From Bromus sterilis (lineage: Eukaryota; Streptophyta; Magnoliopsida; Poales; Poaceae): DNA of 64,000 nucleotides. Every line of letters begins with the position of its first letter. Within the stretch, counting starts at the first letter, position 1. The DNA lies in NCBI GenBank assembly GCA_950022295.1, contig OX465595.1, positions 429,840,270-429,904,269 on the forward strand, written 5' to 3'. Made by a program: the position numbers and the translations under genes. This document shows positions 21,517-32,587 of this stretch, in pieces. Below the pieces are notes generated by a model. The model made no database searches, was not told where the DNA came from, and was given only the letters and a program-made list of their open reading frames with translations.

Positions 21517-21925
21517 GTGACTCTCGCCGCTCCCTACCCTTGGGCTGTTACTCGTGAGCTACAACTGCGAGCGACTGCACTGGACGGGTGTTGAAAACGT
21601 TGCAACTGTGTGTGGAAAGGGACGGGAACACGCCGGTTTTATAGGCGACGGAGAGGCGAGGTGCTTGCTATCGGATGCTTTCCCGTGTGCAGTTGGCGCA
21701 CCGTCGAAGCGGCGCGTTTGGTTCTTCTTAACTCTGCGTGACTGCGTCGATCACACGGTAAGCAGTTTGTCTTGTTCCAAACCAGCCAAAGCCACCGGCA
21801 GCCGTAGTCTGTAGCGCAGCGATTGACTAATACTACACGCACAAGGCAACCCGCTTGCTTTGATCGACTACTTTTGTACCGTTCGAAGCACCACGGCGTG
21901 AAAAGCCCTCCACCCTCGCCCAGCA
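21517..21925. promoter_or_regulatory. Divergent promoter region between B3 remnant and plantacyanin copy 2
   Basis: Start codons face away from each other with 409 bp between. TATAAAA at 21637-21643 points to the B3 copy. The plantacyanin side has no clear TATA box. The arrangement and sequence are repeated at 62686-63094, where TATAAAA is at 62811-62817. Confidence 0.55.
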
Positions 21926-22160
21926 ATGGCTTCTCATGAGGTCACGCTCGCCGTCGCCGTTGTCATGGCGGTGGCCGCCTTGCTCCCGCCGACGGCCTCC
22001 GCTGCATACAATGTCGGCGACGGCTCCGGGTGGGATGTCGGGGTGGACTACCACGCCTGGGCTTGCGACTCACTCGGAAAGAAACGACCATGCATGCATG
22101 CATATTCCCGTGCATGCATGCAAGAATGGAGTTTTGCATGCGCGGGTGCAGAGTTTCTCT
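21926..22160 (+). pseudogene. Plantacyanin pseudogene, copy 2
   Basis: MASHEVTLAVAVVMAVAALL is a good signal peptide ending TASA, followed by the mature start AYNVGDGSGWDVGVDY and AWAC. The sequence then loses the KKF.VGD segment and enters intron-like sequence with CATGCATG arrays; an AG acceptor-like GTGCAG precedes the exon-2 start AGTTTCTCTACC (about 22151). The rest of exon 2, including all remaining copper ligands, is missing. Exon 1 is the best preserved of the group, but the gene cannot encode a blue copper site. Confidence 0.8.
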
Positions 22161-22395
22161 ACCATTATCAAATGTATGTTGATTGGTAAAAACTTTGCAT
22201 TTTGCAACTAGTATTTTTCATGCTAAACTTGTACAATTTCTTCCCATTTAATCATTTTTGTTGATTAGAGATTATAATGACAATTAAGTATGATGACACC
22301 TAGAAGTACTTTACTTACCTTGGTCAAGATTAAAAATAAGCTTTACAATAGATGTTGATGCTTAAATGCTAGTTATGATCTTGTGATAACTTCTA

Positions 22396-22646
22396 CTCTC
22401 TCCGTTTTAAAAGAGTGTATTTCCAACTTTCTTTGTGGTATTTTAAACTTTGACCGAGTTTACATAAAAATATAACAATACTTATGAAAGAAAATAATTA
22501 TATAATAAAAATATACTTCATAACTAATCTAATGATACTAATTTAGAGGTATAAATGTTGATGCATTTTCATATAATCACGGTCAAATTTTATTTTTTTA
22601 ACTTTTCAATAAAGTTGGAAGTACACTTTTTAAAGAACGGAAGGAG
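22396..22646. mobile_element. Stowaway-type MITE
   Basis: A 251-bp element with terminal inverted repeats (CTCTCTCCGTTTTAAAAGAG against CTCCTTCCGTTCTTTAAAAA) flanked by TA on both sides (22394-22395, 22647-22648). The CTCC-TCCGT ends are typical of Stowaway, mobilised by mariner transposases. The site is empty at about 34690 (GATAACTTCGATATTTGG) and filled at 63783. Confidence 0.85.
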
Positions 22647-22648
22647 TA

Positions 22649-22690
22649 TTTGTTGGAAGTACACTTTTTTCGAGAATGGAAGGAGTATAT
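22649..22690. repeat. Duplicated end of the Stowaway MITE
   Basis: TTGGAAGTACACTTTTTT to GGAAGGAGTATA repeats the last ~36 bp of the adjacent MITE with a few changes. Either a local tandem duplication or the trace of a second MITE end. Confidence 0.65.
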
Positions 22691-23299
22691 TTGGAAAACT
22701 TTCTCAGTTACTAGTGAAATAATTTCCACCATATACTCAGTCTGGCAACAAGCCCAATCGTTACTTGCAGCTGACCTGGTGGGCAACTGAAAACACACAT
22801 TCACTTGTTGGGTACACTGTATTATACTAAAGTCTATCAAATTTCACCAACTTCCGTCTAATACTCAAATTCGAGAAGATTCTCTAAAACTACGTAGAAC
22901 AAGTCCGCTAACAACACACTTCTCAATCATGTGCCATTGTTAGACCATGAAGAGCACATTTGCACATGTCTAGGATCTGTTTGCTTGGAGAATAGAATGG
23001 CGATTACATATCATTGTTTGGTTGCACGTATATCTAGAATTCCTTGCCATCGGATGGATGGTTGCCTGTGTGCAGTTGGCGCAGCGCTCGAAGCGGCGCG
23101 TCAGCTTCTTCTTAACGGTGAGCAGCGCTTTGTCTTGTTCCAAACCAGCCAAAGCCACCAGCAACCGTAGTCTGTAGCGTAGCGATAGACTACTTATGTA
23201 CTACTGTACACGCACAAGGCAACCCACCTTACTTTTATCGACTACTTATGTGCCGTTCGAAGCACCACGGCGTGAAAAACCCTCCACCCTTGCCCAGCA
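22691..23299 (+). other. Flank with empty LINE site and upstream region of plantacyanin copy 3
   Basis: TTGTTGGGTACACTGTATT at about 22806-22824 is uninterrupted; the same place carries a LINE at 34828-57034. The rest matches 57047-57558. No gene. Confidence 0.7.
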
Positions 23300-23690
23300 A
23301 TGGCTTCTCGTGAGGTCACGCTCGCCGCCGCCGTTGTCATCCCCGTGGCCGCCTTGCTCCCGCCGACGGCCTCCGCTGCGTCGTACAATGCCGGCGACGA
23401 CTCTGGGTGGGACGTCGGACGGTCGGGGTGGACTACCGCGCCTGGGCTTGCGGCAAGAAGTTCACAGTCGGCGACACACTCGGTAAGAAACGACCATGCA
23501 TGCAATATGGGAGCGGGGCCACCAGCGCACTGGTTAAGAATGGAGTTTTGCATGCGCGTGAGTGCACAGTTCCTGTACTGACCTGGAAGCAAGATCACAA
23601 AGTGGTGGTGGTGGACGCCCAGAGCTTCGCGGCGTGCACCGTGCCGGCAAAGGCGCCGACGTTCACCACCGGCGACGACATGGTGTTCAA
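23300..23690 (+). pseudogene. Plantacyanin pseudogene, copy 3
   Basis: MASREVTLAAAVVIPVAALL is a signal-peptide start, then SYNAGDDSGWDVG. A frameshift at about 23415 moves the expected VDYRAWACGKKFTVGDTL to another frame. A GTAAG donor follows (23482), with an intron-like stretch. Exon 2 reads DHKVVVVDAQSFAACTVPAK and TFTTGDD, retaining one Cys, then runs into tandem-repeat sequence at 23690. The C-terminal ligand region is lost. This copy keeps the clearest intron donor. Confidence 0.8.
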
Positions 23691-23895
23691 TTCACATAGA
23701 TAAAATACTTGCTAAAATGTAAATTTAAATTTAGAAAATAACATATGGCATCAAGTGCGAAATCCGCATTGTCGTCAAACAATGTGTAAGGGGTGATCGG
23801 TCTCTTTGGAGGTCCGGAACCCATTTATGGAAATCCGAAGTAAGGCACGAGGTGTCCAATTTGCAGAGATAAAATACTTGCTAAAAAGTTAAATT
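23691..23895 (-). repeat. Single unit of the ~172-bp repeat fused to plantacyanin exon 2
   Basis: TAAAATACTTGCTAAAA (from 23701) to GAGATAAAATACTTGCTAAA matches the minus-orientation units at 27204-27716. It lies directly after the truncated exon, marking a rearrangement breakpoint. Confidence 0.65.
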
Positions 23896-24526
23896 TGTGT
23901 ATGAAAATAAGACACCATGTGTTCAATTCACAAGGATTGGAAACAATTTTTTTCTTCAAAATAGGCTAATTATGTGCAATTTGAAATAAAGTCTACATGT
24001 TTTCGTTTTCCCTATAGTTTAACAAATGTGCGATGAGATGTAGTCTCATAACTTCATGTGCAATTTGATGTTGTGTATTGTGTAATAACTTATTTTTGTG
24101 GATTGATGAATTCAAATTCTAATTTACATGAATTTGATACTTATTGCTTGCAATATGTATGCATAATATGAGCAAAAGGATGTAATGTGGTTGTTGTTGG
24201 ACATAAAATCACTTCAAACATGTTACCTAACACAAAATCTTTATGGAAAATGCTCTAAGAAATGAAGAGGGTGGCTCCGTCCGTCCGATCAAAAAGGGAC
24301 GGCTAGGATTCAAGGCAGGTTGGCGATCCGCGGGAAGCGAAAAGAGACGATGCGATTGGTTCGCTGGGGTGGGGCCGGATCGCTGATGTGGCGTAAGGTG
24401 GATCATCCCTTTGTTTGTGGGCCGATGGGAGTGGGCGGGGTTTGTGCCAAGTAGTAGCCGTGGGTTTTGGTCTGTGAGAAACCCTAGATAAGTACGATGA
24501 TGTACAGAAATCGCCGCTCCGTCGCG
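23896..24526 (+). other. Upstream flank of the B3-like gene
   Basis: AT-rich to about 24240, then mixed composition towards the promoter. No gene is supported. The 24240-24520 part has no clear match in the other two copies, so this gene's upstream region appears different from theirs. Confidence 0.5.
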
Positions 24527-24533
24527 TATAAAA
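24527..24533 (+). promoter_or_regulatory. TATA box of the B3-like gene
   Basis: TATAAAA in the context CGTCGCGTATAAAACCGGCG lies 120 bp before the start codon, implying a 5' leader of roughly 85-90 bases. The same TATAAAACCGGCGTG context is at the other two copies. Confidence 0.75.
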
Positions 24534-24646
24534 CCGGCGTGTCGCTGTCCCTTTCCAGACACACACAAATCACTGGCAAAGTTTTCCACACCCGTCCACT
24601 CTCGCTTGTAGCTGTAGCTCACGACTCACGAGTATCAGCCTAGTTC

Positions 24647-25600
24647 ATGGCGAACGCGAACGCGAACGCCATCCGATCGGCGGCCAACCCCGAGCTAGAC
24701 CTCGCCCTCCGCCTCGGCCCGCCGCTCGCCCTCCAGCTTCTCCCGCCGCACCATGCTCCCGGCCTCGACCTCCACCTTGGCCCGCCGGGGAGCGACGCCG
24801 GGCGCGCGCGCGGGCGCGACCTCGACATGGAGCGCGTCGCCGCCCGATCGGAGGTCCTGGTGGAGGGCGTCGGGGACGGGGCGGGGAGCGGCAGCGTCGT
24901 GTCCCCGGATCAGATGGCGCCGGATCTGTCGTCCGAGGTGGTGCACGTCGACGCCGCCGAGCACCACGAATCCACCGGCAGCAACAACGACCACCCTGCG
25001 CCGGTGCCGGATCCCGTGCAGGTGGCGCAGGCGCAGCAGCCGTTGATCCCCTTGGCGGGCCGCGGCGCGCGTCGACCGAGGCGGATGTGGGCGGATCTGA
25101 ACTTCGGGAGCGTCCCGGCGATGAACCCCGGCGACACCGTGCCGGCGTGGGTGCGCCGCGAGCTCCTCCCTATCTACAACCTCGCCGAGGACCATCCGCT
25201 GCACTACATCGGGTATAAGGTGCTGTGCAAAACGGATCCCCGTACGCGCTTCCTCTTCTCCGCCCGCTTAGTCGACCAGATCCGCGAGCTCCTCACCGGC
25301 GACGAGATCGCCTCCGCCGGGTTCAACATCGACTACACGCAGGTCGATAGGAGCTCCGCGCAAAGGGCCCCGCCCACGCGCAACCCAGGGGTGGCCGTCT
25401 CCGTCTACACGAGCAGCGGCAAGTGGTCGAACTTCAATCTTACCAAGTTTCCCCGTAGTAACGGGACAGTGATCAACGGCACGGGGTATAGAAGTTTCAT
25501 GGCGAGCTGCGGCATGGTGACCGGCGTCGGCGTCGAGCTCTGGGCGTTCCGGCGTTCCCCTAACCGTCGACTGTGCTTCGTCATGGCCAGGACGGACTAG
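24647..25600 (+). CDS. B3-like DNA-binding domain protein, possible repressor
   Basis: An intact single-exon frame of 317 codons with a TATA box in place and strong grass-type GC3 bias. Residues 1-45 contain three LxLxL motifs (LDLALRL 17-23, LALQL 27-31, LDLHL 40-44), the EAR-type repression motif of plant regulators. Residues about 50-185 are low complexity and acidic/Pro-rich. Residues about 190-313 look like a divergent B3 domain: YKVLCKTD, RELLTGDE, VAVSVY.SSGKW, TVINGTGYRSF, then VELWAFRR and RLCFV near the end. Proteins with this layout in grasses are nuclear, plant-specific DNA-binding proteins; targets are unknown. Two paralogues (21516, 62685) are broken. The B3 assignment is by pattern recognition, so a related fold is possible. 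Confidence 0.7.
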   Translation: MANANANAIRSAANPELDLALRLGPPLALQLLPPHHAPGLDLHLGPPGSDAGRARGRDLDMERVAARSEVLVEGVGDGAGSGSVVSPDQMAPDLSSEVVHVDAAEHHESTGSNNDHPAPVPDPVQVAQAQQPLIPLAGRGARRPRRMWADLNFGSVPAMNPGDTVPAWVRRELLPIYNLAEDHPLHYIGYKVLCKTDPRTRFLFSARLVDQIRELLTGDEIASAGFNIDYTQVDRSSAQRAPPTRNPGVAVSVYTSSGKWSNFNLTKFPRSNGTVINGTGYRSFMASCGMVTGVGVELWAFRRSPNRRLCFVMARTD

Positions 25601-26333
25601 TGCCGACCCCAAGCTCCGGGGCTCTGGAATAGCAGTGCTCTATCTATCGTCTGCATCGTACTAGCAGTGCCCTATCTATTGTCTGTCTTAGGCAACAAAT
25701 AATGTCTTGTTGTGATCTATCTATCTTGATGTTTATCCTATTAATTCAGTACTATTTCATGTTTTAGGAAGCATGCCAATCTTAGGGAGAGTTGATTTCC
25801 AAGCCATCTGCTTATTGTATCTTTGTCTTTTTAATCCATTACCAAATGTATGTAAATTAGTGAAAAGATTGCATTTTTCTAACTAGTATTTTACATGACG
25901 ATCTTGTACAATTTCTCCCCATTTTTTTGATTGATTAGATGCTAATGACAATTAAGCTTGATCACACTTAGAAGTACTTAAATTAGTTATACCTTGGTCA
26001 AGATTAGAAGAAAGCTTTACAGCGGATCGAAGTTGATGCTGAAAATCTTGATAATACATTGTACTCTATAAATGCTAGATATGACCTTGTGATATGTCAT
26101 AAATTTGGAAATCTTGATCAGTTATTACACGTGAAATAATTGCCACCAGATGCTTGCTCTTTAATTTGGCATGGATCACAGCGAGCAGATTTGTCCTGTT
26201 CTAAACCACCGGCGGCCGTAGGATGTAAGCAAGCGACGAGACTACTTATGTACAAGTAGTACACGCACAAGGCAACCCCGACGACCGTCGTTCGAAGCAC
26301 CACAGCGCGAAACCCCTCCAGCCTCGCCGGGCA
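25601..26333 (+). other. 3' flank of the B3 gene and upstream region of plantacyanin copy 4
   Basis: It contains a twice-repeated TCTATCTATYGTCTG-like stretch in the likely 3' untranslated region (25640-25690), then AT-rich sequence matching 20580-21180 inverted. No gene. Confidence 0.6.
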
Positions 26334-26754
26334 ATGGCTTCTCATCGTAAGGTCGTTACACTCGCCGCCGTCGTCATGGCCGTCGTGGCGGTGGGCTCCT
26401 TGCTGCCGGCGGCGACGGCCTCCACGGCGTCGTACAAGGTCGGCGGCGGCTCCGGCCTCCGGTGGGACATCGGGATCGCTGCCGCGCCTGGGTCAGAGGA
26501 AAGAAGTTCAGAATCGGCAACATGACCATGCATGTGCATGCAGATTCCACTGCATGCATGCAAGCATGCGCTATGGGCGGGGAGGTGCAGAGTTTCTCTA
26601 CTCGTTGGGGGAGGAAGAGCACAACGTGGTGGTGTGGTGGACGCCCAGAGCTTCGCGGCGTGCACCCGTGCCGGCTTTCTCGCCGACGTTCACCACCGGC
26701 GCCGACAAGGGCCACTGCCAGGACGGCATGAGGCTCGCCGTCTACAGAAACTGA
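26334..26754 (+). pseudogene. Plantacyanin pseudogene, copy 4
   Basis: MASHRKVVTLAAVVMAVVAV is a signal peptide, followed by SYKVGGGSGLRWDIG. The frame then shifts; AWVRGKKFRIGN is readable in another frame. The intron donor is lost (GGCAACATGACC in place of a GTAAG site), while the acceptor GGTGCAG and exon 2 remain: EFLYSLGEEEHNVVV, then FTTGADKGHCQDGMRLAVYRN and a TGA at 26752. It is the only copy with a good 3' end, yet the block between TTGADK and GHCQ (normally the ligand Cys region of the family) is deleted. Confidence 0.85.
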
Positions 26755-27203
26755 TCCATTGTCGGTCGACTGGAGCTGTTGAGACTTGAGACTCTGTGAC
26801 CGTGCGACGTTGTGTGAAGGCTTCAGAGTTTTCTTGTAGCATGACGCAGTTTATCGTAGCCTCATGACATTTCTCTCTCTAGATTTATATATAGTAGAAG
26901 TTCATTTTTTCTATTTATACTGTACTCGTAGTACGTAGGAGTATGCTTTAGAAATGTATTGGGATGATAACTGGAAACTTCATGTTCATTTATTTATTTT
27001 CTTGAGGGAACGTTCACTTTGCTAGACAACCACATGGAAATTCAGGTGGGAAAGCTCTCCCCTTGTGACCAGTCAAATTTTCTTTTTGGTAAAAATAATA
27101 TTTTGGACCGTAAAAATGTCACAAGGGCAATTGTTTTTTGTATAAAGGGTCACAAGGAAAATAAAAACTTGGTAAAAAGGACTCACAAGGATAAAATACT
27201 TGC
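26755..27203 (+). other. 3' flank of plantacyanin copy 4
   Basis: It has a TATATATAG stretch and a pyrimidine run CATTTCTCTCTCTAG but no gene. The later half matches 19370-19440 and 58925-59040 inverted. Confidence 0.55.
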
Positions 27204-27716
27204 TAAATAGTAAAATTTAATTTTAAAATAACATAAATAAGGCATCAGATGTCAAATCCGCATTGCATTCGGATAGTCAGGAATATGTGATTTGTGTCTT
27301 TGGAGGTCCTGAAACCATTTATGAAATAAATACGGCGCTAGCTGTTGTATTCATAGAGATAACATTACTTGCTAAAAGGTAAATATAAATTTTAAAACAA
27401 GGTAAATAAGGCATATGGTGTTAAATCCGTATTTCTTTCGGACAGTCAGGAAGAGGTGATCGATGTCTTTGGAGGTCCGAAAATCATTTTTGGATACCAA
27501 AAATAAGGTGTTGGGGGTTCAATTCACAGAGATAAAATACTTGCTAAAACATAAACTTAAATTTAGAAAATAACATCAATAAGGCATCAGGAGTGAAATC
27601 TGCATTGTTGTCGGATAGTGAGGAAGAGGTGACCAGTGTCTTTGGAGGTCCGAAAACCATTTATGGAGACCAAAATCAGGCACCAGGTGTTCAATTTGCA
27701 GAGATAAAATATTTTC
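27204..27716 (-). repeat. Inverted copy of the ~172-bp tandem repeat
   Basis: Units 27204-27372, 27373-27544 and 27545-27716 are 169-172 bp each, on the opposite strand to 18679-19197, with TTTGGAGGTCC and CGGATAGTCAGGAA in each. Confidence 0.8.
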
Positions 27717-28350
27717 TAAAAATTTAAACATTTGTATGAAAATAACATAAACAAGACACTGGATCTTCAATTCACAAGGATTGGCAACCATTTCTTTCTC
27801 TCTAGAATAGGCTATTTATGTGCCATTTGAAATAAAGTCTACATCTTTTTGTTTTCTCCTGTAGTTTAACTAATGTGTGAAGAGGGATGTAGTCTCATAA
27901 GGATTGGGCCGCAACCTTATAGTTCAGTTATTTAAACTGATGCATCCTTAATTAAATCAAAGTTCAAACAAATATTTCTAATGGTGACCGAACTAGCGAT
28001 TGTTAAATCTTCCCAAGTATAGAAAGGAGTACCTTAGAATTTTTTTTGATTTGGAATTTTTGAAACTTAAGCGTTTGTTGAGTCCTAAATCATCCGAAGT
28101 ATAAAAGGAGGACCTAAGGCCAAATGGGTTCAATGAGATTTGATGGTGCAGATTTGTTCCAAAGGTCTTGGAAGCGGGAGGACAGTGTGATGCCTCGGGA
28201 GGATCCAAATCTGCATTTCTTTGGAACGATCGAGGAAGACGTGATATGTGTCTTTGGAGGTGCTGGAATCATTTCTGGAAACCACATATATGTCCTTGAT
28301 TGCTTTGTTCACAAGAACATGAAATCACACATTTCCCCTCATAGACAATT
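27717..28350 (-). other. Inverted duplicate of the 18.2-18.7 kb flank
   Basis: It matches 58130-58720 and 18220-18680 on the opposite strand. No gene. It ends at the chromovirus insertion, whose target CAATT is at 28346-28350. Confidence 0.7.
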
Positions 28351-28652
28351 TGTCAGGTACCACTTCTTGTTAGGATTACAACCAAAAGACTAGTAGCTTG
28401 ACACACGAATTGGGATCAGGAAGCTAGAAGAGAAAGGGGTCTGAAAGTAGAGAGCCAGGGAAGATAGGGGATACAGAGAGACAGGGAAAAGAGCCGGTTC
28501 AGAGTTCTGTTCTTTCTTGTCCTCCCGTCCAGTCGCTCATCTCCTCAAGTATTACCCACTCTGGTCCAGTAACGCGTCGAGGAGCCCGTCTTGCACGAGT
28601 GGGCCTGAGTGCTAGGCCATCAGATGGTGTAGCGTTATTAGAGCCCGTGACA
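28351..28652 (-). repeat. 3' LTR of element H
   Basis: 302 bp, ending CGTGACA on the plus strand; no difference from 32588-32889 found by eye. The polypurine tract lies just upstream in the element's sense. Confidence 0.95.
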
Positions 28653-28668
28653 TTCCTCCCCCCTTCAA
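28653..28668 (-). promoter_or_regulatory. Polypurine tract of element H
   Basis: The minus strand reads GAAGGGGGGAGGAA directly before the LTR start TGTCACG, a classic plus-strand primer. Confidence 0.85.
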
Positions 28669-31600
28669 CAGCGGCTTGACCCCAAGCCGGAGCACGCGGA
28701 AAGCGAGCACGCAGCTCCAATTCATTCTCCCATGTCGCCAAAGATGCCGGCAAGCCAGAGGTAGTCCATGTAGCTTGTAGACATTTGCAAAGTACGCTTG
28801 AGCCACTTGTAAAGATGTATAGGGGTGGGTGAGCGGCAAAAAATGGGCATACTTGGTTAGCTTATCCACCACCACGAGCACACAAGAGTAGCCTGAAGAG
28901 CGCGGCAAGCCTTCGATAAAATCCAAGGTAACAAGTTCCCAGGCCTGCTTTGGTACCGGCAGAGGTTGCAATAATCCAGGATACGGCACTCTCTCTGATT
29001 TGGCTTTTTTGCACACATCACAAGAAGCTATGTAATCTTGCACTGTAGTTTTCAGCCGCGGCCAAGCAAACAATTGTCTGATCCGATGGATAGTGGCATG
29101 GATCCCTGAGTGACCACCAATTGCTCCGGAATGCAGCGACTGTAATATGGACTGTTGCATAGTTTTATTGTGACCTACCCAGACTCTACCCTTATACCTC
29201 AAGAGACCATTCTCTAGTTTGAAGTGTCTCACAGTAGCATTTTGTTCCTGAAGTTTTACCAATATTGCTTGAGCTGTAGTATCATGGGTATAACCAGCGC
29301 GTACTTCGGCAAGCCAATCCGGTGTCCCAAACGTGATTGAGCACACTTCTGCCACTGATATAGATGGGTGTCTTGAGAGAGCATCAGCCGCCTGATTACT
29401 GGTGCCTTTTTTATACTCAATGATGTACTGTAGACCAAGTAATTTGGTCCATGCCTTTTGCTGCCAAGGGGTGGTGAGTCGCTGCTCGTCTAAATGTGCC
29501 AGAGCCCGCTGATCTGTACGAATGACAAAGGGAGCACCTTGAAGATAAGACCGCCAACGATCCACAGCTAATAACACCGCCAAACTTTCCTTCTCATACG
29601 TCGACAAGCCTCTAAGACGAGGACCCAAAGCTCGACTCAAATATGCCAAAGGATGGTGGTCTTGCATTAAAACAGCACCCAGACCTTTGTCACTAGCATC
29701 TGTCTCCACAATGAATGTCTTGGCGAAATTCGGTAGAGCTAAAACTGGAGCTGTCAATAGTGAATGTTTCAAAGTTTGAAAGGCAGTATCATGCTCACTA
29801 GTCCACACAAAAACCATGTTTTTCTTCAGCAAGTCTGTCAAGGTTTTGGCAATCACCCCGAAGTGGCGGACGAATTTTCGATAGTACCCTGCCAGCCCCA
29901 AAAAACCACGTACCTCTTTAGCGGAAGTTGGAGTTGGTCAATTTAAGACTGATTCCAAATTATGGGGATCAGTAGACACGCCTTCTGCTGAAATAACATG
30001 CCCCAAGTATTTAAGTTGCGGCTGCGCAAACGCACACTTTGAGAATTTAATTTTTAGGTCATGATCACGCAGTAATTCCAGGACTGCCTTCAAGTGATCA
30101 AAGTGTTCTTCCAACGTGCTGCTGTAGACGAGAATATCATCAATAAACACAAGTGCGCAACGCCGGAGAAGAGGAGCAAGGATTGTGTTCATGGCCTGTT
30201 GGAAAGTTGCTGGCCCGCCGGTGACTCCATACGGCATAACCTTGTACTCAAAGTGACCGTGATGGGTTTGGAACGCAATTTTGTGTTCATCCGCCTCTAC
30301 CATACGAATTTGATGATACCCCGACCGCAGATCCAAACTGGTGAACCAAGCCTCCCCTGAAAGTTCATCCAGCAGTTCATCAATGATAGGAAGAGGAAAC
30401 CGATTCTTCACAGTGATGGCATTGAGGTGTCGGTAGTCCACACATAATCGCCACGACCCGTCCTTTTTCTGCACAAGTAAAACAGGTGAGGCAAAAGGAC
30501 TGTAGCTCAGTTTGATCACCCCTTGTCTAAGCAGTTCTGCGACTTGTTTCTCTATTTCATTCTTTTGCTCCGGACTGTAGCGATAAGGCCTCAAATTCAC
30601 CGGCTTGGCTCCTGGCAACAATGGAATTGAGTGGTCAAAGGCTCGCTGCGGAGGCAGCCCCTCGAGCTCTGCAAAAGTGTCTTGAAAATCAGACAACAAG
30701 CTCTGAACAATAGATGGCACCGGTTGTAATTCAGGGGTATCCTTGACCTCACATAACTGTACTAAGTTGCAAATCGCCCGATGTTGTTGTAAGTTCTCCA
30801 ATTCAATCGCAGACACAGGGGCACAAGTAGTAGTTAGAGGCTGGACACCCTCTAAAGTAACCAAGCGGTTGTCTTTCCAAAATTTTAGTTTCTTTGCACC
30901 CCAGTGAACTTCCATTGGACTGTGCGCTTCCAACCAATCCATGCCAAGCACAATATCATAAGAGCCCAAAGGCAACAGACGCAAACTAGTGCAAAATTCC
31001 ACACCTTGAGTAGTCCATTTGCAACCAGGAATTTCTTGATTACAATTGAGAATCCCACCATCAGCAATCCGCACTTTCATAGGTTTAGAAATAGCTCTCA
31101 GCCCAGGCCAAGTGGATGCAAGATTCAAACTAACAAAACTATGGGTGCTGCCCGAATCCACCAACATAAGCATTTCTTCATGCCACACTTGTCCATGGAG
31201 ACGAATAGTACGAGGCGGTTCTGCACCGTTGAGTGCTGCTTGAGAGATAACACAAGCTTCTGCATCTGTAACTGACTCCGAGCACAGAGGAGGTGGCTCC
31301 AGCTGTAGTAAATCCAAAAGCTCTTCCACCACGAGCAGCTGCACCGTGGGTCCGCAGGTATGATCACGAGACCATTTTCCCCCGCAAGTATAGCAGAGAC
31401 CCCGAGCACGCCGGTACGCTCGAAGAGCCTGCACCTTGTCATCTGTCGATGGAACTTGAGAATTGGCTGTGCCTCGTCTATCGTCAGCACGGTTAACTCC
31501 TGGTAAGAACGCTCGCTTCTCCGGGGGTGGTGGCAGCGGCAAAGCAGTGTGTGGCACCACTCGATGAAAAGAGGGTGTACTGCCATTCCACGCCGCTCCA

Positions 31601-32529
31601 CGGGTCATTTGCATGGCTTCTTCTTGTAAACTAGCTAGTACCACAGCAGTATCCAAATCCCTTGGTCTTTGAACCATAACCACAGCTCTAATGTCCGGTC
31701 TCAAACCATCAATAAACTGAGTAACAAAATACAGGGGATCCCATGACTGATGATGTGAAACTAAGCAATTCATAGCCAGATTAAACTGTCCAGCAAACTC
31801 CACCACAGTGCCAGTCTGACGTAAACGAGAAAATTGCCGAAGTTGTTGTTCGAACTCACGGCGCCCAAATTTTGTACACACAGGCGCCACAAATTCTTCC
31901 CAGTTACTTGCCTGAGTATGAGCATTAGTCCATTGTAACGACAAGGCTGCAGCCCCAGTGAAATACACTACGGCAGTGTCCACCCAAACACTCCTATCCA
32001 CACGGCACACTCTAAAATAGGACTCACACTTTAACTTCCATTCCATCGGATTATTCCCATCAAAACCAGGACAATCCATATAAGAAGATGAACTCTTGCG
32101 GTATGACAACGTGGAATCAAATTGCGGAGGTTCAGACGTACCCTTGGCCGGGGTCTGCTGAGGGAACGCCCCCAATACCGAACCCCGTGTAGTCAAATCA
32201 ACGCCGTGGACAAATTGCCCCTGACCTTGGTCACTTGACTTGGCACGTCCTTCCGGTGTGGGAAAGAGCGACTGGTCCGCCGAGTTGGAGGCGATGGTGA
32301 CCACCTGGGCTCGCAGATCGCCCAGTTCTGCTTGGAGCGCCCCCATGGCCTTCTCCGCCCGCGGCCGCCAGAGTGCCAGGTCGGCCAACGCGGGCCGCAG
32401 ATCGTCCAGCGCATCCACCTTGGTGTCCACGGCAGAAACATCGGCGCTGATGCGATCGATCTTCGCAGTCTGATCCAATACCGCCTTGGTCAGAGCGGCG
32501 ATCTGCTCCTTGAGGTCGAGATCCGCCAT
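28660..32529 (-). pseudogene. gag-pol: gag-pol of element H, one in-frame stop and an integrase-chromodomain deletion
   Basis: The first ATG in frame is at 32529 (MADLDLKEQI). In order: a gag domain (YMDCPGFDGNNPMEWK), a zinc knuckle (CYTCGGKWSRDHTC), protease (LVDSGSTHSFV), RT (LDLRSGYHQIRM, FIDDILVYS) and, after a TGA at 29938-29940 where the context expects Trp, RNase H (VETDASDKGLGAVL) and integrase. The integrase keeps its zinc finger (CDVCKK) and the first catalytic Asp (LDFIEGLP). At about 28756 the frame jumps to a remnant of the chromodomain tail (ATWENELELR, APAWGQAA) in another frame. The second Asp and the Glu of the catalytic triad are absent. The protein is therefore not self-sufficient despite the element's youth. 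Confidence 0.92.
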
Positions 32530-32570
32530 GATCTCGGTGAGATTACGATGCTTGGGCGCCAGGATCGACG

Positions 32571-32587
32571 AAGCTGCTGATACCAAA
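32571..32587 (-). promoter_or_regulatory. Primer binding site of element H, initiator tRNA-Met type
   Basis: The minus strand next to the 5' LTR reads TTTGGTATCAGCAGC, close to the common TGGTATCAGAGC site matching initiator tRNA-Met. Confidence 0.7.

Noticed and set aside
21099..21594. Several Arg/Pro-rich frames
   Set aside because: Out-of-frame readings of the B3 remnant.
24695..25204. Minus-strand frame of 169 codons opposite the B3 gene
   Set aside because: Antisense shadow in a GC-rich gene; no domain, no promoter.
26334..26754. Functional two-exon plantacyanin gene
   Set aside because: Frameshift in exon 1, intron donor lost and the ligand Cys region absent.
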